Origin: Phlebiopsis flavidoalba
Lineage: Eukaryota > Basidiomycota > Agaricomycetes > Polyporales > Phanerochaetaceae
Length of the DNA: 64,000 nucleotides
Direction of reading: 5' to 3'
NCBI GenBank assembly: GCA_035772785.1
Contig: JAOCPU010000001.1
Span: 2,976,001-3,040,000 of the forward strand
The notes under the pieces were generated by a model that saw nothing but the letters and a program-made list of their open reading frames with translations, searched no databases and was not told where the DNA came from. Both the position numbers and the translations under genes were made by a program. Below, piece after piece: positions 1 to 14,453 of the stretch (the stretch's first letter is position 1; every line of letters begins with the position of its first letter).

Positions 1-850
1 CACTAAATCAAATTCCGGAGACCGTGGTGCCGCGAAGCACGGATGCGAGCACGTCTTCGGTACCAACCAGAGGAGGTCTTGGAACGGGACACCAATGTGT
101 TATGCATGATCATCTGAGACCATACACCATTACTCGTGGTGAGCTAGTTCCCATCTTTGGAAACGCAACTGGGTATCCACAACGGACGACAGTTGCCCCC
201 ACCACCAAAATCGAAAGGTTTGACATGTATCGGCCCTCCAAGAGGCATGGATCGTCTTCGAGCGCGAAGGGTGTAGAAGTGTATTTTATTGACTTATAAT
301 CCTTTTGGCTATATGCTCCAGTGTTGCTTGTGATGTATTTTTGGGATGTTTTAATTTTGATTTAGATGTGCTGCATTATTCGTAGCCGCGGCGTACACGA
401 TTCAGACCCCTCGAGCATATTCCGAGAGCCAAGAGCGAACGGATCTTTGAGAAAATATGAAAGTATGAATTGCGAATACTTGAGCCAGGTATCGCCGTGG
501 TCGTGGTCAAGAAAGCGTGAAATCTGGGTGAGAAAAATGATGGAGAATAATTGAGAGGAAATGATCCTGATGCGGTCATGCATCATGATACCAAGCCATC
601 AGCCAATCACGGCCAAAAGCGTGCTTGCGTCGACGCGCCCAAGAACGGAGACGGAAGGAGTCTGAGAGCGAAACCTCTAACCGCTTTCCTTCCACCCTGC
701 TCCCCTCTCACATCCTTCGGCAACTCAAGTCCAACCCTAGCATACGGCTTGACTATGCAGGGGTAAGCACGCCATGACGCGGAAAATCATACGCTTCAAT
801 GGCTTATATGCTGCGTCATCATATCTCAGGAGCCTTGTCATGATTCAGCG
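1..850. other. Left edge, no gene recognised
   Basis: This stretch holds only short open frames with no recognisable protein motif. It probably contains the 5' flank of the SCAP-like gene that begins near position 850. A gene cut by the window edge cannot be excluded. Confidence 0.4.
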
Positions 851-853
851 GCA

Positions 854-3800
854 GTGAACGCACGCAGAACCTCTCAAACATCTTCGTATAGTCTCCCACG
901 CGAGCAACCGTCTTCCGTGCAAGCTTCATCTGGTTTTCGTCAATGCTATCGAAGAGTTCGTGGATTCGGAATTCGGTTCTTTCGTCGGTTCGGCGTGTGC
1001 GTACCACACTTCTCTCACAAAGTGCGCTACTTCACTCGTACCTTCCTTTGCTTAACCAGGCACTGCGCAACACACCAAACCAGGGGGTCATCACTCATAT
1101 CTTCCGTCGTCATCTCTTGTCTTCTGTTCCCTGCTATTCGCGGTTATACTCCTCGACCAAAACCGAATCCTTCGCGCTCTCCTTCAAGGTCTTCGACGCA
1201 CTCCTCACCCCCGAGGACCTTTCGAGCTACTTCTCTTTGGTCGACGACATACGTCAGATATGGGAAGGCCCGATACTTTGAACATACAGGGACGAACTCG
1301 ATTGCTCGTGCACGATGTGGGAAAGGTGGTTTATCGTTCGCCCTCGAGCGTATACTCGTCCACGACGTGAAGAAACGCACGATGCGTACACCACGCTCAG
1401 CCCCCCCAACTCGCTTGGCTTTCCACGCTCGACTTTGAACGGAGGACTGTCCGAGCAGCTAGCTGCTCACCACAAATCCCACTGCGTTCGCTCGCCGCAG
1501 GGCCGGTGCCTGGGTGTACTGAGCCCTCTTGCGTTCTGGATTACGAGGAAGACCTCTTGCTGCGCGACCAGGACGTTCTCAAGACGCTGGGTCCGTCCAA
1601 GAAACACAACTTCCCATGGGTTCACGATAACGACAGATATGGTTCTGTCTGGCCGCGACCACGGCGAAGATCCGGGAGACGCGGGGTATCCGGTGTTGAC
1701 ATATTTCTTCCCCGAGGTCGACTGTCTGTCGAACCATGTCATAATTCCTGGCTTAAACATTGTGGAAGAAGCGCCGCGGCGTCCATGCACAGCGAGACTA
1801 TCGTCTCAACACAGAGCCACAGCTACTCGCGCTAGAGGTCAGCGGTAGTCTTATCTTTGTGCGTTTGTCATTACTCATCTTTATCTCTTAGCACCCCCCC
1901 CCCCCCCCCCGAAAAGGAATCCACACCAATACCGCATCCCTCAGTGCTTCAGCCTGCGTTCTCGTACACCGCGTACATGATCTTCCTGGTGTATTTTTTG
2001 GCGATCATGAGCCGGATGACGACCGTCCATTCACGCATTGGTTTGGGCGTTTACCGGGATTGTGGAGATTGTGGTTAGCACAGTGACGAGCCTGAGTGCC
2101 CTGCGCACTGGCTGGGTTCAGGATTACAATGGATGTTCCATCGGTGAGTCTTTTTCCTCATCTTTTCTGGTCCCAGCTCATGGAATTGTGCAGGGAAAAT
2201 CTTCCCCATCGTGGTCATCTTCATAGGCGTGGCAAAATATGTTCAGCATCGTGAGTTTCGATGTCACTACGCACCTGTCTTCCGTCTCACGACCATTTCA
2301 GGTAGACGCTTGTCGTCAAGACATCCATCGCTCTTCCCGTGAAAGAACGCATTGCCGAAGGCCTGGGGTACGCTGGGACATCCAATTCTTTGAAGTTATG
2401 CACCTACAACTCAGTTCTGGGCGTCATCGCTTTCTTTTCCACCGGTGCTGTACGCCAATTCTGTGCTTTCGCCATTGTTGTGCTCGTGGCGCACTGGTTT
2501 TTTGGTGCACACCTTCTTCGTTACCGTTTTATCCATTGACATTCAACGCTTGGAGGTGAGTTTAGACTTCTGAAAGTTATCTTGTGATAGCTGGAATACT
2601 TCCTTCACCAGCTCGACGAGTATTACTTCGGCAGGGTACAACTCTCGCGCCAGCCCTCGTCCCCCCAACCAACGAAGAAGTCCTCGAAAGTATCACGCAC
2701 CAGGTTTGGGCGTACCGTCGCTCGTCTTCAGCATTTACTGCATGGAAGACCTGCAAAGAACATCAGTCTGGTTCTTGTATGTGCATCTATCCACACAATA
2801 CCGCGAGTTTCCTAGCTAACGCCGCTGTAAGCTGTAGCTGCTTACTGTAACCGCGACGCTGTATTACATGACATACAGCCACACTCGGGCAAAGTCACGT
2901 CACTTTCTTCAAACCCGAGGACGTATACGGCCTCCAAAAACACAGAACTGGGAAGGCAGTTAGTCCTGCGGAAAGAACGTGTGCGCGAACCTTCAAAACC
3001 CGCTCAACTACGATCTGGGTTCACATTCGGTGTCGAGGCGCCGACAATGGTTTTCGTCAAAACCGGAACGAGGACTCCGGCAACGACGCGTCAGCCGCGA
3101 GAAACAACAAACATTGGCATCGAATACGAACGCTCTCACCGATCTAGGTGGGCAAGACTCTGGTGGAGGATGGCGCGTCCACTAGAATGGGCGTTCCGCA
3201 ATCATATCGTCCGTCCCAACGTTGGCCACCACAACACTGCTGTATGGCCTACTGTTGTACTTGCTCAAGGATGCAGAGTTGCTGGAGGCTCAACGCAGCC
3301 GAAGGAGAGCCCGATAATCTTCTCCGACTACGGAGGATCCGGTACCCGCCGTCGAACAGTAGTATCTCTTTCAAGACCCTAGCCCCAGACTCCTTTTGAC
3401 GTCAGCATAAAAGTAAAAAATAGGCGCGCCTTTGCCACCGATGTCGACCTAGTCGCCGCGAGTAATGACGGCAAACGTGATCGCTACCTGTCGGCTTGCA
3501 GAATGAGTTTGTTCTGTGGCGCGGGATACGCAGACCTCCTTCGCCGTGGACACCACCGACATTCTCCTAGGCGGTAGCGGCAGCAACTCCTTCAGCGGCT
3601 TCCACGATCACCGCTATAGCCCTTAACGAATAGGGGTACCTGTGTAGCAGTTGGAACTGCAGCCGGTGCCGTCGGTCTGTGGTACGTCGGGCCAGAACCG
3701 AATGCAGCCTCTTCCGCCCCTTAACGCGGACGACCTGCCTGGCGTGACGGACCTTCAGTTCCACCATCCAATGCAAACGCCGTGTTCGCCCCCAGAAGAT

Positions 3801-4899
3801 CAAGCGGTGGACACAGCAATCTCCAGCCAGACTCCGATCTGCCAAAAGACGTGCCCAGCTCGGTGTATGTGGCGCACGACAATGGAATGGTACTGAAGTG
3901 GTCGCTGGGAACGCCCGCGCAGCACCACGCACGTTAGGCCGTCCCGTGCTGCGTCCGTGACAAAGTCTACGCTTCTACGTGTCGCAGCCCGATGATCGTC
4001 TGCTGGTCGGCTTCTACCCGCTCGATGACGGCACGCTTGAACTCCAAGACCTCGACAACCACAAGTGGCCTTCTTCGATCCGACCGACTGCTGCATCGCC
4101 GCGGGAAACCCGGCCAGACCTCGTCGCCAAACAAAGTAAAATGATTTGCAGCATGGAACTCGAGAATGAGCGACGGACCCATCGTCTCCCGAGCTGCGAC
4201 GCACGCCGGTGTCGTCTCGCTCTGGGATGGCCGGACGGGGGAGTGCATGTGCATCCTTGACGACGTACACGGTCCGATCACCAGCTGCGCCTCTTGCCTG
4301 TACCCACCAAGCGATGCGCGTCGTGCCGCGAGCTTCCATTCGAAAGCTTCCTGGTGTGTTTTTCGGTGGGAAACGCCGTCGTGCTCTTCCATCGCGCGTA
4401 CCTCTCGCTTCCGACGCGCAAGTGCTCGTGTCCCCTCAACCAGCCGAAGCTCATGTCGAGCGTCCAAGGCCGCAAGGCGCGGAGCGGCAGCAGTGCCAGC
4501 CTCGGCCATCGTCGGGCACGTCTTCCCCTGTTCTCCCGCGCTCTCGCCCGCCATCCTTTTCAGCCACTTCCGCCTTCGACGCGGGGACAATGTCCCCGCG
4601 TACTTATCGGGACACGGCGTTGCAATTCTGCTTGAACCGCACACGTCGGATCAAGCGTTCGACCTTCGAGTGCCTTCATACCGTTCCCGAAGGGGGTTAG
4701 AAAAAAGCAGAAAAAGTCGAGCATACGAAGTCGATGGGGCGTGGGAGCATCCTCGTCGGCCCCCAAGACGTGTTTCTCAAAAAGCCGACCGCCGGTGCTG
4801 TCGGCACCCGCCTACGTCTTCTTTGATTACGCCCCGTACAAGCACCGCATTCGTACGTCATTGTGGTCAAATCTCCTGGTCGTTTCGTTGATGGGGTAG
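854..4899 (+). CDS. scp1: SCAP-like sterol sensor (sterol-sensing domain plus WD40 repeats)
   Basis: Multi-exon homologue of SREBP cleavage-activating protein, the ER membrane protein that senses sterol and escorts the SREBP transcription factor (S. pombe Scp1 family). Near 970-1290 an N-terminal block reads FFRRFGV, then HCATHQTR after a GT-AG intron, then a DALLTPEDLSSYF segment. About 1970-2620 gives a sterol-sensing domain: VEIVVSTVTSLS, FPIVVIFIGVA, ALPVKERIAEGLGYAGTSNS, YNSVLGVIAFFSTGAVRQFC and VLVAHWF. This resembles the HMG-CoA reductase SSD, but no reductase catalytic motif follows. Instead about 3860-4300 reads as WD40-like blades (DNGMVLKWSLG, DGTLELQDLDNHKW, HAGVVSLWDGRTGECMCILDD), which favours SCAP. 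The start is uncertain. The reading frame changes several times, partly at introns and partly at apparent single-base indels, and a run of about 18 C lies near 1893-1910. The stop is TAG at 4897-4899. Confidence 0.75.
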
Positions 4900-7800
4900 T
4901 ACCCGTTCATCGATTTTTCTCTTGTCCATTCTGTCTGCAGTGAGTCTAATAGTGGGGCGGGAGTGGGTTGGTATTACCAGCCTCGAGTCAGGTCGTTCTG
5001 AGTCGTGTGGCGGTTCATGGGATCGCAGCAGGCTGACTGTGTGGTCCGGTGTGCAGGAAGAAAGACCAGGATACCCATGGAGCGGTACCCCCAGGTAGCA
5101 AGGGCGACTCTCATCTACACGAGCAAAGTGGGTCCAGCGGGATACAGCCCAGAGTAGAGGATCCCAAGGATTGACAGCTGCGACACTTGAGCGAGGGAGC
5201 TCTGGACATTTGATGCCTCGAGTGCGCGCTCCACGCGTCATCCCTTCTCGCACCTCGTACGAGGAGGCCTGGCCTCGGTGCCGGGAGGTCCACTGACAAC
5301 ACCAACCTCAAAAGGCCGCGATGGTTTTCCTCGTGGTCGCCAAGGCAAGCTCAGGCGGGGAAACGATAAGCAACGTGCCACGCCACTCCATTTTACATCT
5401 CGGTCTCGCATTCGTGTGCTCAGCGGCAGCGGTTCATTTTCGGCGGCCGCAACCGGAGCTCGCGCGCGTGTTCTCTGCTTGGCCGGTTTGGTAGACACGA
5501 TTGGAGCTCTTTGACCGTCGGGCAGCCCTAGCTCTAGTCCCGGTCAGCGGCCGTGTCTCTGGAGCGAAAGCCTGCGGGTATGTGTGTGTGTGTTCGTAGG
5601 TGGGGTCACGGTCCCCGCTTGGGGCCGCTGTGTACTTCTGGGAGCTTTGTACCCTGGGCATGGCCGAAACCCCGTCGCCTGACGGTTCTATGTGACGACT
5701 GCAGTTTCGCGCTGGATGATTGATGCGCTTGTTGAACTAAGCCTCAATCGTTTCGAGGTTACATTGCGTGGTTGTGCACCTCCCACATTGCCAATATAAT
5801 GTCGATTTGCTTTGTTCTAAACTGTAGGTGTCTTATTTGTTAATGCGTTTTGGTTACAGGAGAAGAGGTAACGGGTATGCTTTGTGCTCGTGGTATCATT
5901 GTCCTGTCAAGATCCATGTTTTAACATCCAGTGACGGCTCGTGCAGACCTGCATGTCCGTAGCAGTCTTGCGTGCTAGTAATTACCACGACGAAATGAGT
6001 ACGTGACTTGCAAGTTGGTGGAGTCGGTACGGTTGCCCGTACTAAAGGCTTTTCGTGTGAAGGCGTTTTCTGCGTCCGTCGTCGAACGCGAGCAAGGAAA
6101 CTCGAGCTACGTGTCTTGATCATATTTTTGCCATAGTCAAGATATCGTCTGTAGTCTTCGAGAGCAAACACTTTTAAAAGGTCTCCTCAATTTCTCCTGC
6201 CTCGCTCCTTCTTTCTCCAGTTGCAGATGGAGCACCTCCTACCATGTAACGTGAGCACCTCAATTCTCCTGAACTTCCTAGGAGAAGCACAGCTCACAAA
6301 ATTAAATCGGTACATAAGCGTTCTTTCACCCTGTAAGCCTGAACGACTTCATACTCCTCGTGTCACGCCTTCGTCAAGACGAAGCGAGCTGCAGCATCTC
6401 AACCAGCCTCGAGAACACTGCCGTCCTGCGATCTTGAGCTCCACCGCGCCAGCGCCATGGCCCACGCACGCTCTCGACCGGCGGGCCCCCCCAACTTCCC
6501 CGCCTTCGCTCTCGATCCTTGCCCTTCGCTCTTGTTATTCGGACGGGGGCCCGACAGTCCGACGCGAGAACGAGGAGAAGGCCTCGGCCGCGAAGGGCGG
6601 GGTGTGCGACGAGCATCCTGAGATTCGTTGCGATCGGTCGCGCACAGTCTTCGAATGCTTCAGCAGGATCCTCGACGGTGAAAGCTCTGCGATTTCGGAA
6701 CGGGCGAGCGTTAGCTTGGTAAATTGGGTTGGTACAGCGGCGCGGCTGAGAGAGTGAGATTTGCAGATGAGTCGATGGATGAAATAGGCACCAGTGAGTT
6801 ATGACGCACAGCCGTGTCCCTGTGCTTGCCAACGGAGGGAAAATGTACGAACTGCCTGAGGTCGCATTGAGAGGCGCATATCGAACACGCTCGCGGGAAG
6901 CAATAGAAGGAGGGATATAAAGAGCTGTAGCCGATGAATGGTACCCCGTCCATACACTGTATTGAGCATTTGCTGAAGAGGACGCAGTCTCTACTGCGAG
7001 AGGGAGGTCTGAAGCCGAAGCTGGGTGACGCTGCGGCGTTTCTCGTACCTTGTGAAATAGGGTCAGTCAAGGTTGCAAGGACCAGGAAAAGGAGACATAC
7101 AGACAAACAAACTCCCACGCGTTATCTTCGTCAATATAGCTCCCTCCTTCGATGTATAGCAAGATGAACAGCTGCATCCATTTGATGATACTCGCTGAAC
7201 CCTGGAGGTGTCGAACTTTGCCTTTATGCTTTCGCGTCAGGAATTACGTCCTCGTAAGTGAGGATAACAACTCACATGCCACACCTCGTATTCCGACTCC
7301 TCCGATCATAAGCCCAGGTTTCAGTATACTCATGAATCTTTTTGCCGAAAGGCCTGAATTCTGACGCGTCCTTCGCACTTCTTCAACTTTCTGCTCAAAT
7401 TGTAGCCAGATCGGGTCTCATAGTCTAAGTATCACGCCGCGGGATGAGTCACGGAAGACCGGATAGGTGCAGGAAGCACAACATGCCCCTTGAAGGGTAT
7501 CAAACTTTGTGAGAGGAGGCCTTGCACATCATCCACTGGGAGTTAAGGGTGACGGGTGGCACAAGTTTTGCAGAGTACTTTGAACATCGAGATACGTGCG
7601 TAGTGAACCTTGACGCGAATTTCAGCTGCGAATAGTGTTAGTCACAAAGGGCGAGATGGAGTACACTCAGGAGCCGTTCAGGGGATGTTTGGGTGTATGA
7701 CTAGAGGATTTTTGACCAGACAAATGACCCAGCGCAGGATCCATGTGCGGACCGAGTATCAGCTTGATTATAAATGGTGCCTAATCCGCTTGTTTACGTT

Positions 7801-9718
7801 ATATGGAAAAGACCATAGGTGGTATGTGCCGAGTGCTGTTTGCTTCAAGTAATCCTTTGCATGGCGACTATCCGTTCTAACACGTGCAGTCCCGAAAGAC
7901 TCACGTCAATGATTAGGTCCTGTATGTGGTGATCCATATAGTTTCTCGTCGGTTTCCGTATATCTGTAAAGTTCATGAGTCACCTCGTCTGCCCGGTGGG
8001 ACAGCACACGCACGGGTACGTGAATCGCATTCGTCGGGGCGTGGTAGGCGTGAACGCGGGAATGAAATATCCGGGGCGTAGCTGATTCTCCTCGCCTTGG
8101 GCATTATCCATCATGCCGGTTGATCGGTGCGCACCAATTGGTATTGTCAAGACATCGTTGGAGGGGAGGAGGAAAGGGTCATCAAATTCGGCTGTCCAGC
8201 TCCGACATTTTTGAAAGAGGGTGCGGTTAGGGCCAAGATGCTGTGGTGGTGTGAAGTGGAGTAATCGGACGAGGGGAGGACGCAATGTTGATTATGTGGA
8301 AAGCGACCCAATCAGCGCGTCAGTGGATTAGTACGCTCCCATCGACGCGTCGCGTCACGCTCTCGGGGCAAGCTCGGGCATGCTGTGCAAGCTTTTTCTT
8401 TGGTAAGATGCGATGTATTCAGCAGGGCAGCTGGCAGTACGTCGGAGCGACTAAAGTAACGAGACTCTATCCGAACCGAGATAGCTCACCACACTGCCAT
8501 CCAGTTTTCAGTAGTGGGAGTTAAACCGAAGCCGATCGCATACAAAACGGTGACAAGGCTGAATGCGCTTACGCACGCCCGCCCCGCGGCGGACAGTGTA
8601 TGTAGGACCTTGTAGGACTCGGCCCCGTCCCAAGGGCGCCGGCTCCAGCGGGTCCTAACAGCCCCGGGCTCGACTGCCAGTCCAGGCGGCAGGCTGTCTC
8701 CCCACCCTGCAAGGTATACCCGAGCCCAAGTCCTCAGCACCCACCTTCGCGTCCGTCGCCCTCTTACCGAAGCGCCTGGTGCTCGTCAGCGCGACGTCCA
8801 TAGCCAAGCCAGCCGCCCCATCCCTAGCCGTCCCGCGGCGACTTCATGCTCATCCCACTCGTCCGCGTCCCCGGACTCTCTGCGCTCGCAGCGCAGGATT
8901 CTCCACACAACGAAAAGCGTCTCCGACACAAGGCTGCGTGTACAGGCGCGAAGCTCGCGCCCGTTTCCCTCCGTCCCCCCTCGATGGTCCCCACAGGTTC
9001 CCTCGCCGTAGCGCATCGCCATGACCACGCCGGTAAGGTCGAGCCCAGGCCGACGATAGCCGCTCATTCCTCCACCGCGGCACACGGGGGATACAACTCC
9101 CAGTGTGGGGGAGGGCCTGGCGCCTCCCATGGCGCACTACAGTCCCAACAGGATCGTGCTCCCATCGTTTCGACGTGGGGCAGGTGGGGCAGGCCACTCC
9201 GCACGGTTCCTCGTACCCGTGATCGGGTTCCGCCAGAATTTCCCCGTGCGGTGCGCCCCATGTAGATGCTTGCAAGCTTGTTCACTTGGAGTGTGTCGCT
9301 GGTACTGAAGTACATACCATGATCAAATGACGTCTTTTTCTAATTGCGTCAAAATCTCAACTGGTGTAGTATACATATGTGTGACTATGCCTTGCCCGTA
9401 GCCACTTTTTGTAAAATGGATCAAAATAGAATAGAAATAACAAACCGGATCGGGTAGCTAATTTCTGACCCAAGCATAGTTTATAGCATGATTTTGTGTG
9501 CGACAGAGAGAAAAAATAATATAATATGGGTCCGTTGAATAGCCACGACAAAAAAAAACATCCAGTTTTACAAACACGATAACGATCCAGCTTGAGTACA
9601 TGCCCATGGAAATATACCCGTAGAAAGCCACCTCTCATCTCTGCATCGCCTTTCATCCCATAAACTTACCAGTCCAATAAGAATTAAACGAGTGTGTGCA
9701 ATGTCATTCGGCCTAGGA
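4900..9718. other. Stretch without a recognised gene
   Basis: Nearly 5 kb follows the sterol sensor. Frames at 5896-6171 (-), 6221-6757 (+), 6711-7118 (-), 7980-8285 (-), 8486-8740 (-) and 8779-9308 (+) are short, overlap each other on both strands and show no family motif I can name. The frame at 8486-8740 (-) contains one hydrophobic, membrane-helix-like stretch (SAFSLVTVLYAIGFGL). The 8.5-9.27 kb part is GC-rich and may hide exons of a small gene. The last 400 bp (9.3-9.7 kb) is AT-richer 3' flank of the first peroxidase gene. Confidence 0.4.
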
Positions 9719-11214
<1,496 letters not shown>

Positions 11215-11336
11215 AATAATCGGGGGGACGGAAGAACGTTCGACACGAATGTGTAGGGGTGTTAGAACAAGGAGAAAGTAAAAGTAAAGGCACACCGAAG
11301 GTAACTGGTTTGCTGGAGATCTGTTCATTGGTGTAG

Positions 11337-11346
11337 CCTTTTTATA
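11337..11346 (-). promoter_or_regulatory. TATA box of peroxidase A
   Basis: The minus strand reads TATAAAAAGG about 125 bp upstream of the ATG, the same arrangement as in peroxidases B and C. Seen directly; function inferred from position. Confidence 0.6.
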
Positions 11347-12759
11347 CTGGTCTCGGTGAGGGGAGGGCTCTGCATGTGGACAGGATAGGGGTCGGTCACG
11401 GGAAGCGATCCCCTACACTGGGTCACGGTCCCGGACGTCTGAGACCGCAGAAATAACGTCTCAACGGTACCAAATTGGACCGCATACGATGAGGTCTTTA
11501 CTCCCGTCAAAGCGGCGACCAAGAGTCTGGAACGGATATTGAATCTGAGGGCGGGTACCAAAGTGCGATGTAGATGACCGTGCCAATGACAGTAGAACCA
11601 TTTGACTGATGAATGCTGGTAGCTCTAATTGAGTCTGTGTTACGCATGGACGTGAGAGTTCTTTAGGCAGGCAGGATGCTCTGTATTCCGCCAATGCGAG
11701 GAAAAGACGCCAAGTGGGTTTCATTGAGCGGTTGCAGGGCATTCAGTGACTGAGCTGTACACACCTGCCTGGTAGCATTGTTCTTCAGTCGGACTGTAGA
11801 GCACTGCATAGCCATTCGCGTAACTTCGAATTGGTAGAGCAGGTTTAGCGCCGTGCGGGCTGCGGATCCGTGACCGCAAGCCCTGTCGGGACTTGGAAGG
11901 AAACCACGCCCTTCATAACTCGTGCGGCCAAACTGATGGATGAAAAATGAAAAAACAGACCTTAATCTATTGTGACATAGCATAGAAAACAAGTGCAAAA
12001 AAGCAACGAGGTTTGCAATCATCCGTTGCATAGTTAAGAATTCAGCTGCTAGCGGTGGATGATTTGATGCCAAGGTTTACAACAAGGCCTTCTCTTACCG
12101 TGAGCTTTGGATCGAAGAGGGGCGGTTATATAAGCGATCGTAGGCGGCTGTCTTGCTTCAAGACATTCGTGTAAATCCCCGTGTCACGCACAGCGTAACC
12201 CTCTGAGTGCCATAATCAGTTGGTAACGTTGGCGATAGAGTTGTATTTAACGATAGGAGAGCTGCACATCTGGATCTGCATTAGTCATCGTGTCAGTCAC
12301 GACAAGCAAGTGGAAGGGGGCTCTGCGTACCTTCCACCATACGTAATACAGCGATATTGCGACTGACAATATTGGCCGACGGTGCTTTACGACCGAGGAG
12401 ATGGTGAGACCGGATAAGCATTGGCGTTCAGATCGTTGTCACGGTCTGAACATTTTTCAATGAGGTCGTCGACTCGGCTGGAAATGAGGCCCCAGCATTC
12501 ATAGGAGAGTATGCATGTGAGAACACCGAAGAAAATTTGCACACTAGTCGTCAGCATTGCTCAAAGATAAAATCGATGGTGTGTGCGTTGGAAGAAAAGC
12601 CGTCGGAGAAGGCCCTGAGGGTCGAATTAGCGTGGGTGGCGCGGTGATTGCCGGTTATGACAAAGTCGTAATTGACCGAATATCATAAATGAGTCCATAC
12701 GCGATTCCTTGAGACAACTTATCGCCCACTTCTACACATAGAAAAGTACCAAAAAGCGT
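11347..12759. other. Intergenic stretch between peroxidases A and B
   Basis: About 1.4 kb with only short frames on the minus strand (11461-11742, 11663-12073), neither resembling a known family. It should hold the upstream regulatory region of peroxidase A and the 3' end of B. Confidence 0.45.
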
Positions 12760-14339
12760 TCAAAAAACACGGAAAGTAAGTACAACATGATACCCCAGAC
12801 ACAATGAATCACGCAGGCCCGAGAATTGAACGGAAGGGCAATCCTGCCCACCATTGGAACAGTTGAGGAATAAGGGTTTGAGTAGAACCCGCTATCAAGA
12901 AAACTAGTTAGCATGTGTTGACAACAATGGCAGATCGAATTTCCTCACCATCAATGGTCAAAGAAGGGAACGTCTCATTCGTGCAGACGTGAGCTGGAGA
13001 TCATCGGGACTGGTAGTGGCGGGGAATGAGGCAGGTTTTGTGACTGCGCCCTTGGTGGCAGGGACCACGTCCGAGCAATCGATAAGGTCCGCTCTGTTGT
13101 GGCCGAGGATTGTCATCTTGGACATTGCTGGCTGTTGAATGAGCTTCCATGAAGTCCTGCTCATTCACAAAGCCTTGCCAGAAGCATGCGGTACGCGAAT
13201 CGCGTGCGAGAGCGAAAGTCGGATTGTAGGCGCAATTCGCCAGTGTCATTTCCACTGCCCTTGGGCAAAGGTGATTCCACTTCGCCTACATTGTTGTCAG
13301 ATCCTGGGAAGCCGACACCCTTCAGAAGAACTTCGAGGAAGACTTGAGTATCGACGAAGTGAATGGCGTCTTTCTGGTGATCAGACACGATAATCACTCC
13401 AAAGAGCGAAATGACCTCACAGTGTCGAAAGGAGCAGCGTCAATGGTATCGTCAACTTTGTCTGCACGAGCAATGCTATGGGAGGCAAGAAGAGAAATGA
13501 ACTTCAAACGGCGAGAGATTCCGGCATGACTCCCGTCCGCGAAACGAGACAGGATGGAATCAAACACTGTCCTGTGGTTCTGGTATTCTAAAACCATCGA
13601 TTGCTGGCGCTCAGTCGCATTGGGCCGCCCAGCCAAAAACTCCAACTGAGGCGCGCTACCCTGGTTGCGCAGTCCACGTGAGCACTGGATCCGTGATGAG
13701 CTCAGTAGCGTTTCAAAACTCACAGCTGGCAGTTACTCAGAGCAAACCGCACCAGCGAACTGGATAAGGTCTCCTGCTGTTACATTATGCCTAGAGAGGA
13801 AACGGAATGAGGTTATTGACTGAATCGTCGATGCCAGCGTTGGCTGCATAATTCGGCTCCACTGTTGGGAACAACAGCATTGAGCCGTTCGGCTCCTCCG
13901 CCACTGTTCATAAATCTAGTAATAGAATATCGATAAGTTGAAATGCGCAATACTCACGCACAGAAGAGCCTTTGCTTTGTGATGAAAAATCGCAAATGGC
14001 AATCACATCTAAGCGTATGTTTAGCCGCGGCCTGCTACAGCAAGATAGGACTTTCTACCTTTTGACGAAAACGTGAGTCGAATGACCTCATGAGCTGCAA
14101 GACATGTTCTGGTTAGCGGAGTTCGTCGATTCGTCGATTCTATTGCAAGACCACCCACCGTCTTCTCCCAGTCATTCATAAATAATGTACTCTGAAGATC
14201 TTGGGCCAGAGGAATAAAGGCGCAGCACGCAGCGTTGCTAACAGTGGTACCGTCCGAGCATACGGTGGTGTCTGTAGTCGGTGCAGCCCTGGTTATAGCG
14301 GACGAGAGCAACGAAGGCGAGGAGAGTTACGAAAGTCAT
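12760..14339 (-). CDS. mnp: Manganese peroxidase B, many frame breaks
   Basis: Second tandem class II peroxidase. The ATG (14339-14337) opens [13 protein letters not shown]; one base must be skipped to reach [14 protein letters not shown], then [16 protein letters not shown]. The CGED motif is broken (GACTGGGAGAAGAC lacks one base). The next exon gives HEVIRLTF. The exon after it starts AT-GTG-ATT-GCC, so the usual distal-histidine HDAIAIS block is not cleanly encoded and carries extra bases before SQSKG. Further on it reads [23 protein letters not shown] (proximal His and Mn-ligand Asp), [43 protein letters not shown] and [10 protein letters not shown]. The tail [13 protein letters not shown] needs another shift; the frame I follow stops at 12760-12762. 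At least six indels are needed, more than in A or C. It may be a pseudogene or simply the worst-sequenced copy. Confidence 0.75.
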
Positions 14340-14444
14340 TGGTTTCGGGAGGGCAAAAGGAGGTATGTGGTAGAACGGACCGGGTTGTACTTTGATTGAA
14401 ACGGAGAGCTCGTTGTCCTGAGGGCAGTCCTGCAATTCTCCTGG

Positions 14445-14453
14445 CCTTTTATA
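14445..14453 (-). promoter_or_regulatory. TATA box of peroxidase B
   Basis: TATAAAAGG on the minus strand about 105 bp before the ATG, placed as in the two sister genes. Confidence 0.6.

Noticed and set aside
2239..2559. HMG-CoA reductase call for the 0.85-4.9 kb gene
   Set aside because: The sterol-sensing domain fits, but the downstream part gives WD40-like repeats and no reductase catalytic motifs.
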